NCBI GenBank assembly: GCA_019009955.1
Contig: CM032228.1
Coordinates: 252,771,001 to 252,835,000, forward strand
Source of the DNA: Riptortus pedestris
Taxonomy: Eukaryota; Arthropoda; Insecta; Hemiptera; Alydidae
DNA: 64,000 nt
Direction: 5' to 3'
Shown here: in pieces, positions 33,950 to 46,142 of the stretch
Position numbering within the stretch: position 1 is the stretch's first letter
Layout of the letters: every line of letters begins with the position of its first letter
The notes under the pieces: generated by a model
What the model was told of the DNA's origin: nothing
Databases searched by the model: none
Seen by the model: only the letters and a program-made list of their open reading frames with translations
Position numbers and translations under genes: made by a program

Positions 33950-35170
33950 CTCCAGAGCTTTACTTAAATGCTAGTATCTTAAATTTCCAAGTTGAAACCA
34001 AATTTCTAGGCCTAATATTGGACAAAAGGTTAACCTGGAAGATCCACATTCTAAAATTGCGGGACCAATGTTCAAATCGATTAAGAATCATGAGAGTTTT
34101 AGCAAACACCACCTGCTGAGGCCAGACATCGCAAGAGTACTTCCTGCTCCCACACTCACTACACCAGCTTGATTCAGATCAAAAAAAATAGACTACGGGC
34201 GTATGTGCGTAATAAATATTATTTTAATACATTCGGCAAGTAGCCGGGAAAAAACCTCCTATTACTCACGATTCGATCCACCCCGGTTGTGCCACAGACA
34301 GGCATCCGACAAGCCACCGGAGCCTTTTTACTTCTCAGCACCCGCCCCCTATAGTCAGTTTATGGTGCATAAGCTTCTCCTCTCTCCACCCTCAAGTATT
34401 TCCAGGCACTAGTTGAACACATACATATCAAAACACAAGCTACAACAAACCCAGGAACCCCGCACATAGCAATAATCTATCCCATCCACGATAAATAAGA
34501 GCATACAATAGCAGACACGTCTCCATCTAGTTTATATAACGACATCATCCAATTAGCAACCCTCTATTTCGCGGAAATAAAAGCTGTGCTTCTTGATATC
34601 GCTCAAGAAATCCCACTATGGAATATTCAAACCCCCTAACCCTATAGACTACAAAACTGGCGTCACTGGAAAGCAACAACCGAAATGGACCGAATATCTA
34701 CTACTTAAATGCGCAACATAAAAGACTTCACAAACCATATACACTGATGGCTCCAAAAAATTATAATAAATAAAAAAAATTAGAGAACATGTAGGATATG
34801 CAGTGATTAAGGGAAAATTAATAAAAAAAAAAATAAATTACCCTCCCATACGCTTCCATCCATTAAACGGGGGGGGGGGCCGAGCTCCAGGCAATAGCTA
34901 CAGCAACTATCTAACCTAGCCATAAATGCCAATCTACAGACCAAGATCTTGATTTGCACAGACTCCATGTCTAAACTCCCATTCTAAATATTAAACCAGA
35001 ACTTCCCACAAATCACCATCCTCACAATAACAAAAAATTTCAACAACCTTACATAATTTTTAAACAATTTAAGGAAAAGAAATTAAAAACTGCTGTGGAT
35101 AAACCTGCACACTCAGGAATCGTAGGAAAAAAGATCGGCTGATAAAGGCTGCCGAGGAAGCAGCGCATAC
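33950..35170 (+). pseudogene. Fossil I-like LINE, reverse transcriptase 3' part to RNase H
   Basis: Readable in shifting frames: KFLGLILDKRLTWKIHI and the following thumb region (33,997-34,130), then the RNase H start YTDGSKK (about 34,740) with GYAVIKGKL, and finally PAHSGIVGKK near 35,108. Many stops and frameshifts. The RNase H places it in the I-like group rather than with R1 or Jockey elements lacking it. Confidence 0.7.
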
Positions 35171-35299
35171 TGGTAGGACCAGAACTCAAAGTCTACGAAG
35201 CAAGAAGCGATATGAGCGCGCTTGGTCTAAATAAGGAAAAAGTCGGGGGACAATTAGCATTTAATGTGGGTAACAGCAGAACACAAATAAGCCCTCACA

Positions 35300-35427
35300 A
35301 ATAAGTTGAGAAATTTGCTATCAGACAACCAATATGGCTTCCGCAAAGGCAGGTCAACAACTGATGGACTAGTCACAATGGAGGCCGAAATATACAACAC
35401 CTTCATCCAACAACAAGAAGCAATAGG
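35300..35427 (+). pseudogene. LINE reverse transcriptase fragment
   Basis: Encodes LLSDNQYGFRKGRSTTDGL, the conserved 'QYGFRxGRST' block of non-LTR reverse transcriptases, then stops at the HINE insertion. This block normally precedes the segments at 33,950, so this is a separate or rearranged piece. Confidence 0.8.
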
Positions 35428-36217
35428 CATATTTCCCTTAAGGTTAATAAGCTATTGTGGTCGTACTCATGACGGGATTTTCGAAAAATTTCTTCAAATG
35501 TCCATCGATCCTACACAGGAGATGACGAAAATGAGGTCCGTTCAAAATTATATATATGTCTCTTAACGCTCTAGCGGTCGTAATTTTTGTTTGATCGTTA
35601 CAAAACTCGGAATTTAATCTTTTTATGTAAAAAGGAAGATCAAGTTCGTTAACGTACCAGTGGGAGGGGGGTTTAGAGGGGGATTTTCAAAAATTCAAAA
35701 TATCTCCGTTATTATGCATCGGATCAAAAAATTGTATAGAACCAATCTTATTGCAAATTCAATTTACTATAAATATTGTTATATACATTTATTCTCTATC
35801 TTGAATATTAACCAAGATATTTGCATTTTTTTGAAGGCTGTGGTCGGGTATTGTTCGGATTAGTTTGGCCGTTTTCGTAACTTCTCGGCTTAGGTGGAAG
35901 CTTCTTCAAACCTTACCTGTCGTTTCTAACCTTAACATACCTTCGTTACTTTGTGTGATTTATGCGAATACGGTCTGTTCATCCACCGCTCCCCTTCTTT
36001 AGTTTTTGTACTACTAAAATTTGAGTTATTAAAATATAAATTATTTTTACAATTCAGAAGCCGTTTCAATTGGGAATTTATTAAAATTAACTGAAAGATT
36101 TCTTATAACCGTTTGTATTTACTTGTGCTGGGCTTGTATTACCAGTATGCAGATTTCTCTATTGTAAAACTTCACATGGGAAATCTGCTTAGTTTACGCA
36201 GCCTCTGCGTGGCGGAC
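35428..36217 (+). mobile_element. HINE copy 6, subfamily B-like
   Basis: Forward copy with a diverged 5' palindrome (ATTTCCCTTAAGGTTAATAA), a short TA tract and a good 3' end (CTGCGTGGCGGAC then TTTT). It separates two unrelated LINE fossils in opposite orientation. Confidence 0.8.
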
Positions 36218-36229
36218 TTTTGATCATTA

Positions 36230-37760
36230 GATTATGAATGTCGTCTTGGCCTGGAGCTGAAGGTTTAAGTTCGTCTATAGCATTTTGTAATTCCCAGGAT
36301 GTAAATGGGCGATTATAATCATAGTGCAGGGAGATTATGGAATCAGTAGAGTCTGAGAAATCTATGTCATCTGTAGTAAGATTGTGTGCTTCATCTGAAA
36401 GTTGTGAATTTGAGATGGTGGAATAGTGGTTCGCAAAAGCTTCTGATAATGTTTGAGGCTCATTTACAATTTCTCCGTTCATTTTTAGAATTGGGGTTTC
36501 TGTTTTAAACTTGCCCGCTATGCTTTTTATTTTTCTCCATACATTTTTAGGTGTATGCATGTTTATAGATTCCACATAACGGATCCAAGAAGTTTTTTTC
36601 TTTGTTTTAACTAAATTCCGGATTATTGCTTTTTTTTTTATATAGTTGATAAGATTTTCTGTTGATGGATGTTGCTCAAATGTTCGTAGTGCTTTATTTT
36701 TCCTTTTTAATGTTTCAAGGCACTCATTATCAAACCACGGAGCATGATTTGGCTTGGGCACGCCTTTGCTTCTTTCGGTGTGGACAGTTTCTTTCGTTGC
36801 TTCTCTATAATATTTGTTTTGTGTTGATGTTTTTTACTTTCTATTTTTTTTTTTTGTTTCATTAATATTTTCAGAAAGGTTCTGCAAATTATCATTTATA
36901 TAATACTGCTTTGAAAATCATTCAAGTTTGCCTTGTCTATTATCCATTTTTGGGTGATTTTTTTTTGTGTAATTATCTCATATATTACGGATGTACAGTT
37001 TAAATTTTTGTCTGATGCTCATGGAAGAAGTATGGTCTATCCGCTCTCTCCAATATTTGCCTCGATGGCATACCCTCCCCATGGTGTATATAATTTTTTT
37101 TTCAAGGTTTTGGTGAAGAAAAGGCTAAAATCTATTGCAGATTGTGTTTCCGCGTTCTGGGGCATATATGAGGGTCATGTCTCCTGAATTTAAAAATTAG
37201 ATATGAGTCTGGTAGCATCAATTATTCTACGAAGGTATATTACCTCTTGAATTAGGACAGCACCTGAACTCCAGGAACGGGTGAGAATCCGTTCATGTCT
37301 CCTACGACGATATAGGAGGGTGGGAAGGATTGATTGATCAGTTGTAATAAATAATGGCTAATATTCCAATTGATATTTTTCATTAGGTGGCAAGTAAACA
37401 TTACAAGATAAGTGACGGGGTGTCGAAGGATAAATTTGATTTTAAAACTAATTTATTGCTTGTATGGGGGTATGACAATTTTGTAAATTCCCCCTCCTTC
37501 CGGGTTACCTTTCCTACTACTCCGGAATGTAGAAACTTTTTTTATTGCTATCCATAACACCTCCATGGTGCGTGTTGTTCTTCGGATTTTCTTATTTCTT
37601 TGTCCCTTTCTATATAGTCGAAACGTAATAGTCTTTAAAATGTTCACGTTTTTTTTATATTATTGGGGTGAGGTTTAGGTTTCTTGAAGACATATGGCAT
37701 CTGGATCAGTATCTTGTAGGGGAATTTTCATTTCTTCAAATTACGTTCTGATACCTCCAC
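36230..37760 (-). pseudogene. Fossil LINE, endonuclease to start of reverse transcriptase
   Basis: On the minus strand, from 37,760 down: PDAICLQET (APE-type endonuclease start), a region near 37,350 reading IVVGDMNGF (the GDxN catalytic block), DKANLNDFQ near 36,930, then a long open segment with PNHAPWFDNECLETLKRKNK and finally ELQNAIDELKPSAPGQDDIH, the first reverse transcriptase block. HINE copy 6 truncates it. Frameshifts and stops are present in the endonuclease part. Group: Jockey/I-like, not resolved. Confidence 0.8.
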
Positions 37761-37945
37761 AGTTCCAAAAACTGTTGATAAAGACAAACTGTTGAAAGTA
37801 AAATGATAAAGACAACTAATTAATTAAAAATTCAGGGATAAATCCGACAAAGGAATAAACCAAGAGATTGAATTAAGCATAGTGATATGAATTTATAAAT
37901 TTCAAACAAGAAGACAAGGACTTCATATTGAATAAAAAAAAAAAG

Positions 37946-38899
37946 GTCCGCCAACGCAGGGGCTGTGTTTAAACTAAAACAGTGATTATTTTTTCCCTAG
38001 GAGAAGTTTAGTAATAGATAAATATACATGCTGAGAACACAACACCATCCAAAGTGACCATAAATACAGTGAACGCCATGAAACCAGAATTGTTCTTCAT
38101 CCAATTTCAATAACCTGCCGACAGGAAGCGTTGGGTCCTAAGAAATGTTACGCAACAAACCCCCCCCCTGAGGCCCAGCCCGCCTCACCCCGGAAAGAAA
38201 AAAACAGACCCTCAAAAAACACCCCCCCCCCACCCCCCCCCCCACCCACCCCCCCCACCCCCGCCCCCCCCCCCCCGTTACCCACCACCCACACTACCCT
38301 CTAAACCCCCTATTCACGAGGGTACGATAGTTATGGAGGAAACGGCCGCCAGAGCTCTCACTGTCGGAAACACCGAACACATAGCCTATTGGTGACCACA
38401 CGCAGAATAATACAAAATGCTAATATCTCGGTTAATAATTCCAAGATAGAACAAGTTTAGGAATTGAGTAATTGCGAGAAATTAACGTATAGAACAATAT
38501 TTATACGTAACATTTAATATTGCAATAAAGATTAGGTTCAAATATACAATCTTATTGATCCGACGTATAGTAACGGAAGATATTTCGAATTTTCGAAAAA
38601 AATCCTCCCCTCCTCCAAAAAAAAAAAATCAAAAAAAAACAAAAAAAAAAAAAAAAAACCCACCCAAAAAAAAAAAAAAAAAAAAAAAAACCCCCCCCTC
38701 CCACTGGTCCGATTTTCCAGCTTGTTAACGGAACTTGATCTTTCTTTTTTTTTAACACATGAAACGGCTTAAAATATGAAGTTTAGTAAGGGATCAAAAC
38801 AAAAATTGCGACCGCTAGAAGCGGTAACAGGACAAATACTAATTATATATATAATATATATACATTATCTATATTATATATATATTTAATAATATATAT

Positions 38900-38930
<31 letters not shown>

Positions 38931-39823
38931 ATATATATATTTTTTATATATATTATATATTAAATTATATATTATATATTAATTTATATATTATATATAT
39001 ACAGTATTTGGAAACGGACCTCATTTTCGTTCATCTACTAGGTAGGATCGATGGACATTTGAAGAAAAAAGTCCGCAATAATCATAAAAATTTTAAAAAA
39101 TTATTTATTTTTTTTCCGCCAATGAGTACAACCTCAATAAGCTGACTTTCCCGCTTAAGGGAGAGGGAAAATCTGCTAAAACAATTACTGAAATATATAT
39201 CCGAATAATAACATATTAATTTTAAAAAATTGAAAAAAACACTAATATTTTACGTATAATCTAGTACGTAATCTAATAATGAGTCAGAATAATTAAAGAA
39301 AGAGGGTGGCGACCGGCCACCCAATGTCCCAACTCCCTCGGGCCTCAGGTCAATCAAATTTTAATTAGTCCAAAACCTTTAAAGACGCGGCGGGGGAGGG
39401 GGGAGGGGGGGGGGGGGTCACAAGAACATATTTGCATGAACCTCCGATATAATAAAGGTAATCTTCAAAATTACAATTTTTGGTATTTAAACTTCCAATA
39501 ATGTGATATTATTTATGTAGCAGAGTATTGTTTATGTAACAGTAGTAAGAAAGTGCGGTTTTGCTGAATGGCTGAAAACTGAAAAGTGTCTAAAATAATC
39601 TCGGGTTAATATTCAAAGAATATTGAATAAATGTATATAACAAAATATCTAATTATAGTAAATTTATTATTTGTTTGCAATAAAGACTATTTCAGTACAA
39701 ATTTTTTTTTGATAAATCCGACCTATGGGTAACGGAGATTATTTTATCCCAATTTTCGAAAAATCCCCCCCTCTTAAAACCTCAACTCCTCTCCCACCTT
39801 CCCCCGATTTCAGCCGTTAACAC
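37946..39823 (-). mobile_element. HINE copies 7 and 8, nested or recombined, noisy sequence
   Basis: The left end GTCCGCCAACGCAGGGG and a subfamily A start (to about 38,210) are followed by poly-C, then a subfamily B middle and a 5' palindrome ending at about 39,177. Subfamily A sequence then resumes (CAATTACTGAAATATATATC, ACATATTTGCATG) to about 39,823. This fits a B copy inserted in, or recombined with, an A copy. Numerous extra bases and long A and C homopolymers suggest poor base quality. Confidence 0.7.
38158..38280. repeat. C-rich low-complexity tract
   Basis: Nearly pure C runs interrupting a HINE at a point where other copies have ordinary sequence. Probably sequencing or assembly noise in part. 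Confidence 0.8.
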
Positions 39824-40160
39824 TCAAATTCCCACGCGGCCGCATCTCACACAGATGACCAGTTCTGTTTTTTTTCGTCATAAGTTTGATAGAGGAGAGG
39901 GGAGGCCTGGTCCCTCTGCCCTAGTATTTCCTCAAGCTCGCCTAGCTCGACAGTTCAGTTGAACTCAATATTCAGAGAATCAGTTGATTATGCGGAGTGC
40001 AGATCTCAGCAATTTGCCACGCACCAATGACTCCTTCACGTCCTTCCGAGAACTCCTTCCCAATGAATGATCAAATACCCACTCCTCCACACGAGCTTCA
40101 AGCAACACAGCAGCTACTGGTGCTGGGTGGACCCCAGGTGCTGCGGATTTTTGCTTGGGA

Positions 40161-40194
<34 letters not shown>

Positions 40195-40842
40195 CAAAAA
40201 AAAAAAAAAAAAAAAAAAAAACGAAACACGAAATACTTCCTGCATAGGAACTGTGGGCCAATATTTATGTCTGCAACACTGTTGCCCATTTTTCTTGTGC
40301 TGATGGATTGTAACCGTGGGGTGTGGGTAATGATAAGTGAATTAGAGTGAAATTTAAGTTTAATTTATTAAAAGCAAGGTTCTAGTTTTTTTTTTAGTTT
40401 TATTTTTTTATTTGGATCATTTCCATTTGTTTGAGTAACTTTCCAAGTTCTAGAAATGTGCTCAATTGTCAATGTGTTCATACATTCTTTAACATTATTA
40501 ATATGTTCTCTGCAAACTATCGTGCAAAAAATGATAAGAGTTTTGTTGCTAGGTTTACTAGTTGATTTACCTTTTGCAAGCCAGTAATAAGGAATAAACT
40601 TGAAAACTAAGCTACCGTGGCAAACTGTGTTGCAAAAAATGTAACATTTTTGAAGATTTTATATATCAGATCATTTTTTTCAAATACAAAATTTATGAAC
40701 ATTTTCATTTATCTATGCACCATTATTCCCACAAAATTGCGAAAAAAAACAATTATATTATTCCACTTTTGACAAATAATGTGTGAACAGTCATCTGACA
40801 GATGACACGCGCGTATTTGTCTTCACTAGTTATTGGAGTGTT
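39824..40842. other. Unassigned sequence with a long poly-A
   Basis: From 39,840 to 40,165 the base composition is more balanced than its surroundings and runs into about 60 A-rich bases (40,166-40,220), like the tail of a retroposed transcript. No encoded protein is recognised in either strand. The rest is AT-rich without features. Confidence 0.35.
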
Positions 40843-40978
40843 CAAGAAATTTGATCTTTTCTTTTTACATTAAAACGACTAAATATAGAGTTTAGGGTAA
40901 CGCCATTAAACAATAATTTTTAAAACAAACCTCGCTAGAAGCGGGTAATTGGAACCAAATAATGTTTATAGTTATATA

Positions 40979-41026
<48 letters not shown>

Positions 41027-41169
41027 ACAGTTTTGAGCGGACCTGATTTGTTGACATCTCGACGGGTAGGATTGATAGACATTTTGGACGAAACAATTTC
41101 CAAAATCGCCGTAGTGCCGTAATGAGTACAACCGTCAATAGTTTATTTCCCTTAAGGGAAAATCTGCTT
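40843..41169 (-). mobile_element. HINE copy 9, 5' part only
   Basis: Contains the TTGATCTTTTCTTTTTACAT block, a TA tract, GAGCGGACCTGATTTG, and the palindrome CCCTTAAGGGAAAATCTGCT. The 3' half is missing. Confidence 0.8.
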
Positions 41170-41227
41170 CTAAAAAGAAAAATGGAAGAGAAATAAATCA
41201 CTTCAGAAAGACAATTAAATTAAGTGA

Positions 41228-42010
41228 ACTGTTCAGGATGTGAGCTTCGTGACGTCACCAAAAGAGCTGACACAAAGTGACCAACGAATAGTATCAGTCT
41301 GTACGGTTTTTACGGTAGAGAAGGTTAATAATTCTGTTTACAATTAGTAAGCTATCAGAACGTGGTTATTAAGGAGTAGTATGCTCGTAATTAGCGAAGA
41401 GAATGTGTTATTTAAAGTGTTTTTAACTTCATAAGAATTAACATAGTGTCTTGCTGATATGTGAAATGTAAGGAAATAGTCGACCAGAAGGTAAACAAAT
41501 TCTATCCCAAGCCTTGGTGTGTATTTATCAATACCGACTTTAAATCACTGGTGGATTTAGTTGTTCCAGATAATGAAATTAAGTGATAATAAAAAAAAAA
41601 GCTTTACTTGTAAGCATAAGTGATTAGTTGTCAAAAGCGTAGCATAAGACAAGTTGACAGGTTGTTGTTACAGTTGTCTTTAGAATAAATAGCGGTGGTT
41701 TAAAGAATAAGATGACTAGTTTTTTACACCCATATTAGGGAAACATTCATGGAATGACTTGAATAAATAGAATCAAGCATCTCTTGTGAAATAAACCCAC
41801 AAATAAATTATATGTGCTTGAATGACTAAACACATGTCAAATATAGAATGAATATTGATTTTGATATACTTGTAACAACCACTTTGAAGCCTTAGAATTA
41901 GTTTAAATGAATAATGAACAAAAAATAGAGTGGTCAAGCCTTGATAGATCAACTTACAATAATAAACTGTAGTTATCATGAAATAAAAAACAATTGCTTA
42001 CTTTTATGTA
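41228..42010 (+). repeat. Inverted copy of the zinc-finger gene promoter, 5' UTR exon and intron start
   Basis: Plus-strand equivalent of 31,015 down to 30,328. It keeps the GTGACGTCAC palindrome (41,249-41,258) and the donor CAGAAG/GTAAAC (41,490/41,491). It is cut at its right end by HINE copy 10. No coding exon follows within the window in the matching orientation. Confidence 0.85.
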
Positions 42011-42016
42011 ATAAAA

Positions 42017-42667
42017 GTCCGTCACGCAGGGGCTGCGTAAACTAAGCAGATTTCCCACGTGAAGTTATACAATAGAGAAATTTCAGAATAGAGAGTCAAA
42101 CAGTTACGGGAACGGCCCGAACTAGCTCTTGACGGAAACTCACGACTAGACCCGAAGTTAGGCGATCTCATCTCACAAGCTGAAAACAGAAAAAAATTGC
42201 AAATATCTCGGTTTAATATTCAAGATACAGATATACATGTATATAACAGTATTTATAGTAAATTTAAGTTTGCAATTATAGATTGATGTATATATACATT
42301 TTCGATAAGACGTATAATAACGGAGAATTTCAAATTTTCGAAATTCCCCCTCTAAACTACCCCTCCCACTGGTCCAATTTCAGCCATTAACGAATTTGAT
42401 CTTTATTTTAGCATTAATCGTTTAAATAACGAGTTTGGTAACGATCAAACGGAAAATTGCGACCGCTAGGAGCATTAACAGACATATAATTATATATATA
42501 TATATTTATTACTATATATATAATATATATATTATATATAGATATATATGAACGGACCTCATTGTCGTCACCTTCTGGGTAGGATCGATGGACATTTGAA
42601 GAAATATTTCGAAACTCGCGTCATGAGTACGACCTCAATAGCTGATTTCCCTTGAGGGAAATCTGCT
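42017..42667 (-). mobile_element. HINE copy 10, full length, subfamily B
   Basis: Complete reverse copy from GTCCGTCACGCAGGGG to the palindrome (CCCTTGAGGGAAATCTGCT). TA tract about 42,490-42,550. Confidence 0.9.
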
Positions 42668-42912
42668 AAAAATTAATAGGTCAACTTAAAATCTAAAAAT
42701 AACTATTGAAGTTACTCAGAAGATTACATATTATTTAATTCTTTGAAGCATTTGATGAGAATTTGGTCAGTAACACAATAAAAAATCCATGAACAAATTA
42801 CCAATAACTTGGGGGGGGGGGTAATAGAAATAAGAACAAAGAAGTACTAATGTATAATTAAACACGCTAAAGAAACCAAACAATACAGTAGGAATAATCA
42901 AAATATAGAAAA
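42668..42912. other. Short AT-rich spacer
   Basis: Nothing recognised apart from a 10-G run. Confidence 0.4.
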
Positions 42913-43697
42913 GTCCGTCACGCAGGGGCTGCGTAAACTAAGCAGATTTCCCTCATGAAGTTTAGTAATAGATAAATCTACATACTGCTAACACAACACC
43001 GTGAATAAATCCAAACGGAAATAAGACATGTTTCATCCAATTTTCAATTAGCCTGCCGACAGGAAGCGTTAGGTTAGAAATGTAAACAAACTTAAACCGG
43101 AAAGAAAAAAAATTACTGAAATATATCAGGATATATAACAAATTAATTTTATTGAGAACTATTTACCTATATCTAGTACTGTAATTAATAATGAGTCAGA
43201 ATAATTGTTATCTCAATCAATAAAACGTGTTTAGTATTTAGTAGTCCCAAAACTTTAAGATGGGGGTGGGGGGGGATGGAAGTCACCGAGGGGGGGGTGG
43301 GGAGACGGGGGGGGGAGTCACATAGTGGTGGGGGCGGGGGGGGGACTCTGAGGGGGAGTACCAGTTACATATTTGCATGTATCTCGCTATAATAAATAGG
43401 TTCTCCTTGAATACCAATTTTTGGTATTTTAACTTCCAATAATGTGATTTAATTATGTATCAGAGTATTGTTTCCTTACGTAAATAACAATGAGTAGAAG
43501 TGGCGGTTTGGTGATGTGAAAACTGAAAAAAAATGGCAAATATCTCGGTTAATATTCAAGATAGAGCAATAAATGTATATAACAATATTTATAGTAAATT
43601 TTAATTTGTAATAAGATTGATTCTGTTATAATTTTTTAGATACATTCCGAAAGTTTAGTAACGGAGATTTTTAGAAAATATTTTCGAAATTCTACAT
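42913..43697 (-). mobile_element. HINE copy 11, subfamily A, 5' half missing
   Basis: Good 3' end (GTCCGTCACGCAGGGG) and subfamily A middle, with expanded G runs at 43,260-43,350. It stops near TTTTCGAAATTCTAC, where the next Helitron's flank begins. Confidence 0.8.
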
Positions 43698-43788
43698 ATA
43701 TATTATTTATATATGTATATACTAGCTAAGATACCCGGCTTACGCCTCGGGAATTCATTTGTGGCTGAATGTGTGAGTTGATGGTATT

Positions 43789-45160
43789 AGCAGATTTCCC
43801 TTAAGGGAAATCAGCTCTATTTTGAGGGTCGTAATCATGACACGAGTTTCTTTTGGAATATTTTCCTCAAATGTCCATCGATCTAACCCAGGAGAGAGAT
43901 GTCGGAGAAAACGCGAAAATGAGGTTCCGTTCAAAATTTTCTCCAAAATTATATATATATATTATATAAATATATATTATTATATATATATATATATTAT
44001 ATTATCTTAATAATTATACTAAATCTCCTGTCACGATGTTTGTCCGCCGATGGACTCCTAAACGATTTAACGAATTTTAAATTAAATTGGCACACCCCAG
44101 TGAGGCAGTTGTGGTCCAACTTGAGAGATAGGCTATATTTAATTTTCTATGAGACGAAACAGGAGTGGGGGGTTGATATGTATAGGGAGGCATCTCACTG
44201 AAATTGAAAAATCTGTGAATATTTCGTTTTTCTATTGGTTTTTTTTCGTTTTTTTTTCACATATATGAACATAACCAAAAAGTTGTTTATTTTGTTATTT
44301 TAGAGTAACTTTTGTAAATATGAATACTCTCTTCGTGCGTTAATTCCGAAGTTTAAGTGTTGGAGGGTGAATACGCTGTCTATGACTGATTAGGGGAGAG
44401 TTAGTGTAAAAATATTATTTGGAGACAAAAGACCCAAAACAGAAATAATATAAAACTCTGGCTATGTGTATTAGCACTAACGCTTTCGCATTGTAGAAAG
44501 CTCATACCTTATTTCTAGGGACAGGCAAGGGTGAGAGGAGGGGTTTATTAACAGTTGGTTTAAAAGGAGTGTGGGGCGTTATATAGGGAGACCTGAATTT
44601 AAAAATTATTGATATTTCGTTTCCTATTTGTAGTAGTTTCGGCAAAAATGCACATAACAAAAGGGTTTATTTTGTTATTTTGAGAAATTAGCTCAAGCCG
44701 GTCGCAATTTTTGTTTTTATCGTTACCAAACTTCATATTTAAGCGATTTTGATCGTAAAAAGAGAGATCAAAGTTCGTTAATGGCTGGAAAATCGGACCA
44801 GTGGGAGGGGGGGATTTTTGAAAGTTCAAAATATCTCCGTTATTATGCGTCGGATCGAAAAATTGTATAGAATCAATCGTATTGTAAATTAAATTTACTA
44901 TAAATATTGTTCTATACATTTATTCTGTATCTTGAATATTAACCGAGATATTTGCATTTGTATTGTGTTTGTGGTCGACGGAACCCCGCCATGTTCCGGA
45001 CTCTCCGCCGAGAGCTGTGGTGGCCGTTTCCAGAACAATTCGTCCCTCGTGAATAGGTTTAGAGATCCCTTCCTACTACAGCTGTTATTAGGCGGATTTC
45101 TCTATTGTAAAACATCACGTGGGAAATCTGCTTAGTTTACGCAGCCCCTGCGTGACGGAC
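43789..45160 (+). mobile_element. HINE copy 12, interrupted by a Helitron fragment
   Basis: The 5' half (AGCAGATTTCCC to a TA tract ending near 44,000) and the 3' half (GCCGGTCGCAATTTTTG at 44,699 to GACGGAC at 45,160) belong together. Between them is a 5' Helitron fragment, inserted in or beside the TA tract. Confidence 0.8.
44005..44692 (+). mobile_element. Truncated Helitron 5' fragment inside a HINE
   Basis: Begins TCTTAATAATTATAC after an A, continues CTCCTGTCACGATGTTTGTC and runs into one and a half minisatellite units. It has no 3' CTAG end. It forms a long inverted repeat with 45,252-46,134. Confidence 0.75.
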
Positions 45161-46142
45161 TTTTTTTTTGGCAAGGCTTTATTTTGCACAATATTTTGAC
45201 ATTTACCCGGCCCAGTGTTTAGGGTTAATACCCGTCGTTTCTGTGGATTTGTTCCAAAAATTGCGACCGCTTGAGCAAATTTCTCTAAATAACAAAATAA
45301 ACAACTTTTGTTATGTGCATATTTGCCGAAACTACAATAGGAAACGAAATATCAATATTTTTAATTTCAGGTCTCCCTTATAACCCCCACTCCTGCCTGT
45401 CCCTATAAATAGTATGGCTTTTTATAAGGAAGGCGTTAGTGCTAATACACATACTGAGTGTTTTATTTAGTTCGGTTGAGTCTTTTGTGCCAAATAAAAT
45501 TTTTCACTTCCGCTATAATTTTTAGCGTATATCTCGTTTATAATTCGGTATACGAAAAAAGTGTATATAACAAAAGTTACTCTAAATAGCAAAATAAACA
45601 ACTTTTGTTATGTTCATATTTGCCGATAAACCAATAGGAAACGAAATATCGCTATTTTTAATTTCTGACTTCCCTTAAAACCCCCACTCCTACCCGTCCC
45701 TAGAAATGTTGGTATGGCTTTTTATAATGAAAGCGTTAGTGCTAATACACATACCGAGTTTTATTTATTTCGGTTGGGTCTTTTGTCCCAAATAATATTG
45801 TTGACTCCCGCTATAGTCATAAGCGTATAACTCATTTAAACTTCGGAATACGATGAAAGTGTTTATTACAAAAGTTACTCTAAATAACAAAATAAACAAC
45901 TTTTGTTATGTGCATATTTGCGAAAAAACCAATAGAAAACGAAATATCACGACTTTTAATTTCAGGCCTCCCTTATAACCCCCACTCCTGTTCGTCTCAG
46001 AGAAAATTAATATAGCCTATCTCTCAAGTTGGACCAGACTGCTCACGGTGTGCCAATTTAATTTAAAATCGGTTAAGTAGTTTAGGAGTCCATCGCGGAC
46101 AAACATCGTGACAGGAGATTTATATATATTAAGATATATATA

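Larger units (their letters stand above)
43732..46134 (-). mobile_element. Helitron, reverse orientation, with nested HINE
   Basis: 3' end CTAG at 43,732-43,735 preceded by the hairpin region CCCGGCTTACGCCTCGGG. The 5' end at 46,134 reads, on the minus strand, TCTTAATATATATAAATCTC after an A. The internal minisatellite occupies 45,270-46,000. HINE 43,789-45,160 interrupts the 3' block in a T run: GGTATT resumes as TTTTTGGCAAGG. The HINE itself carries a second Helitron piece. Confidence 0.8.
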
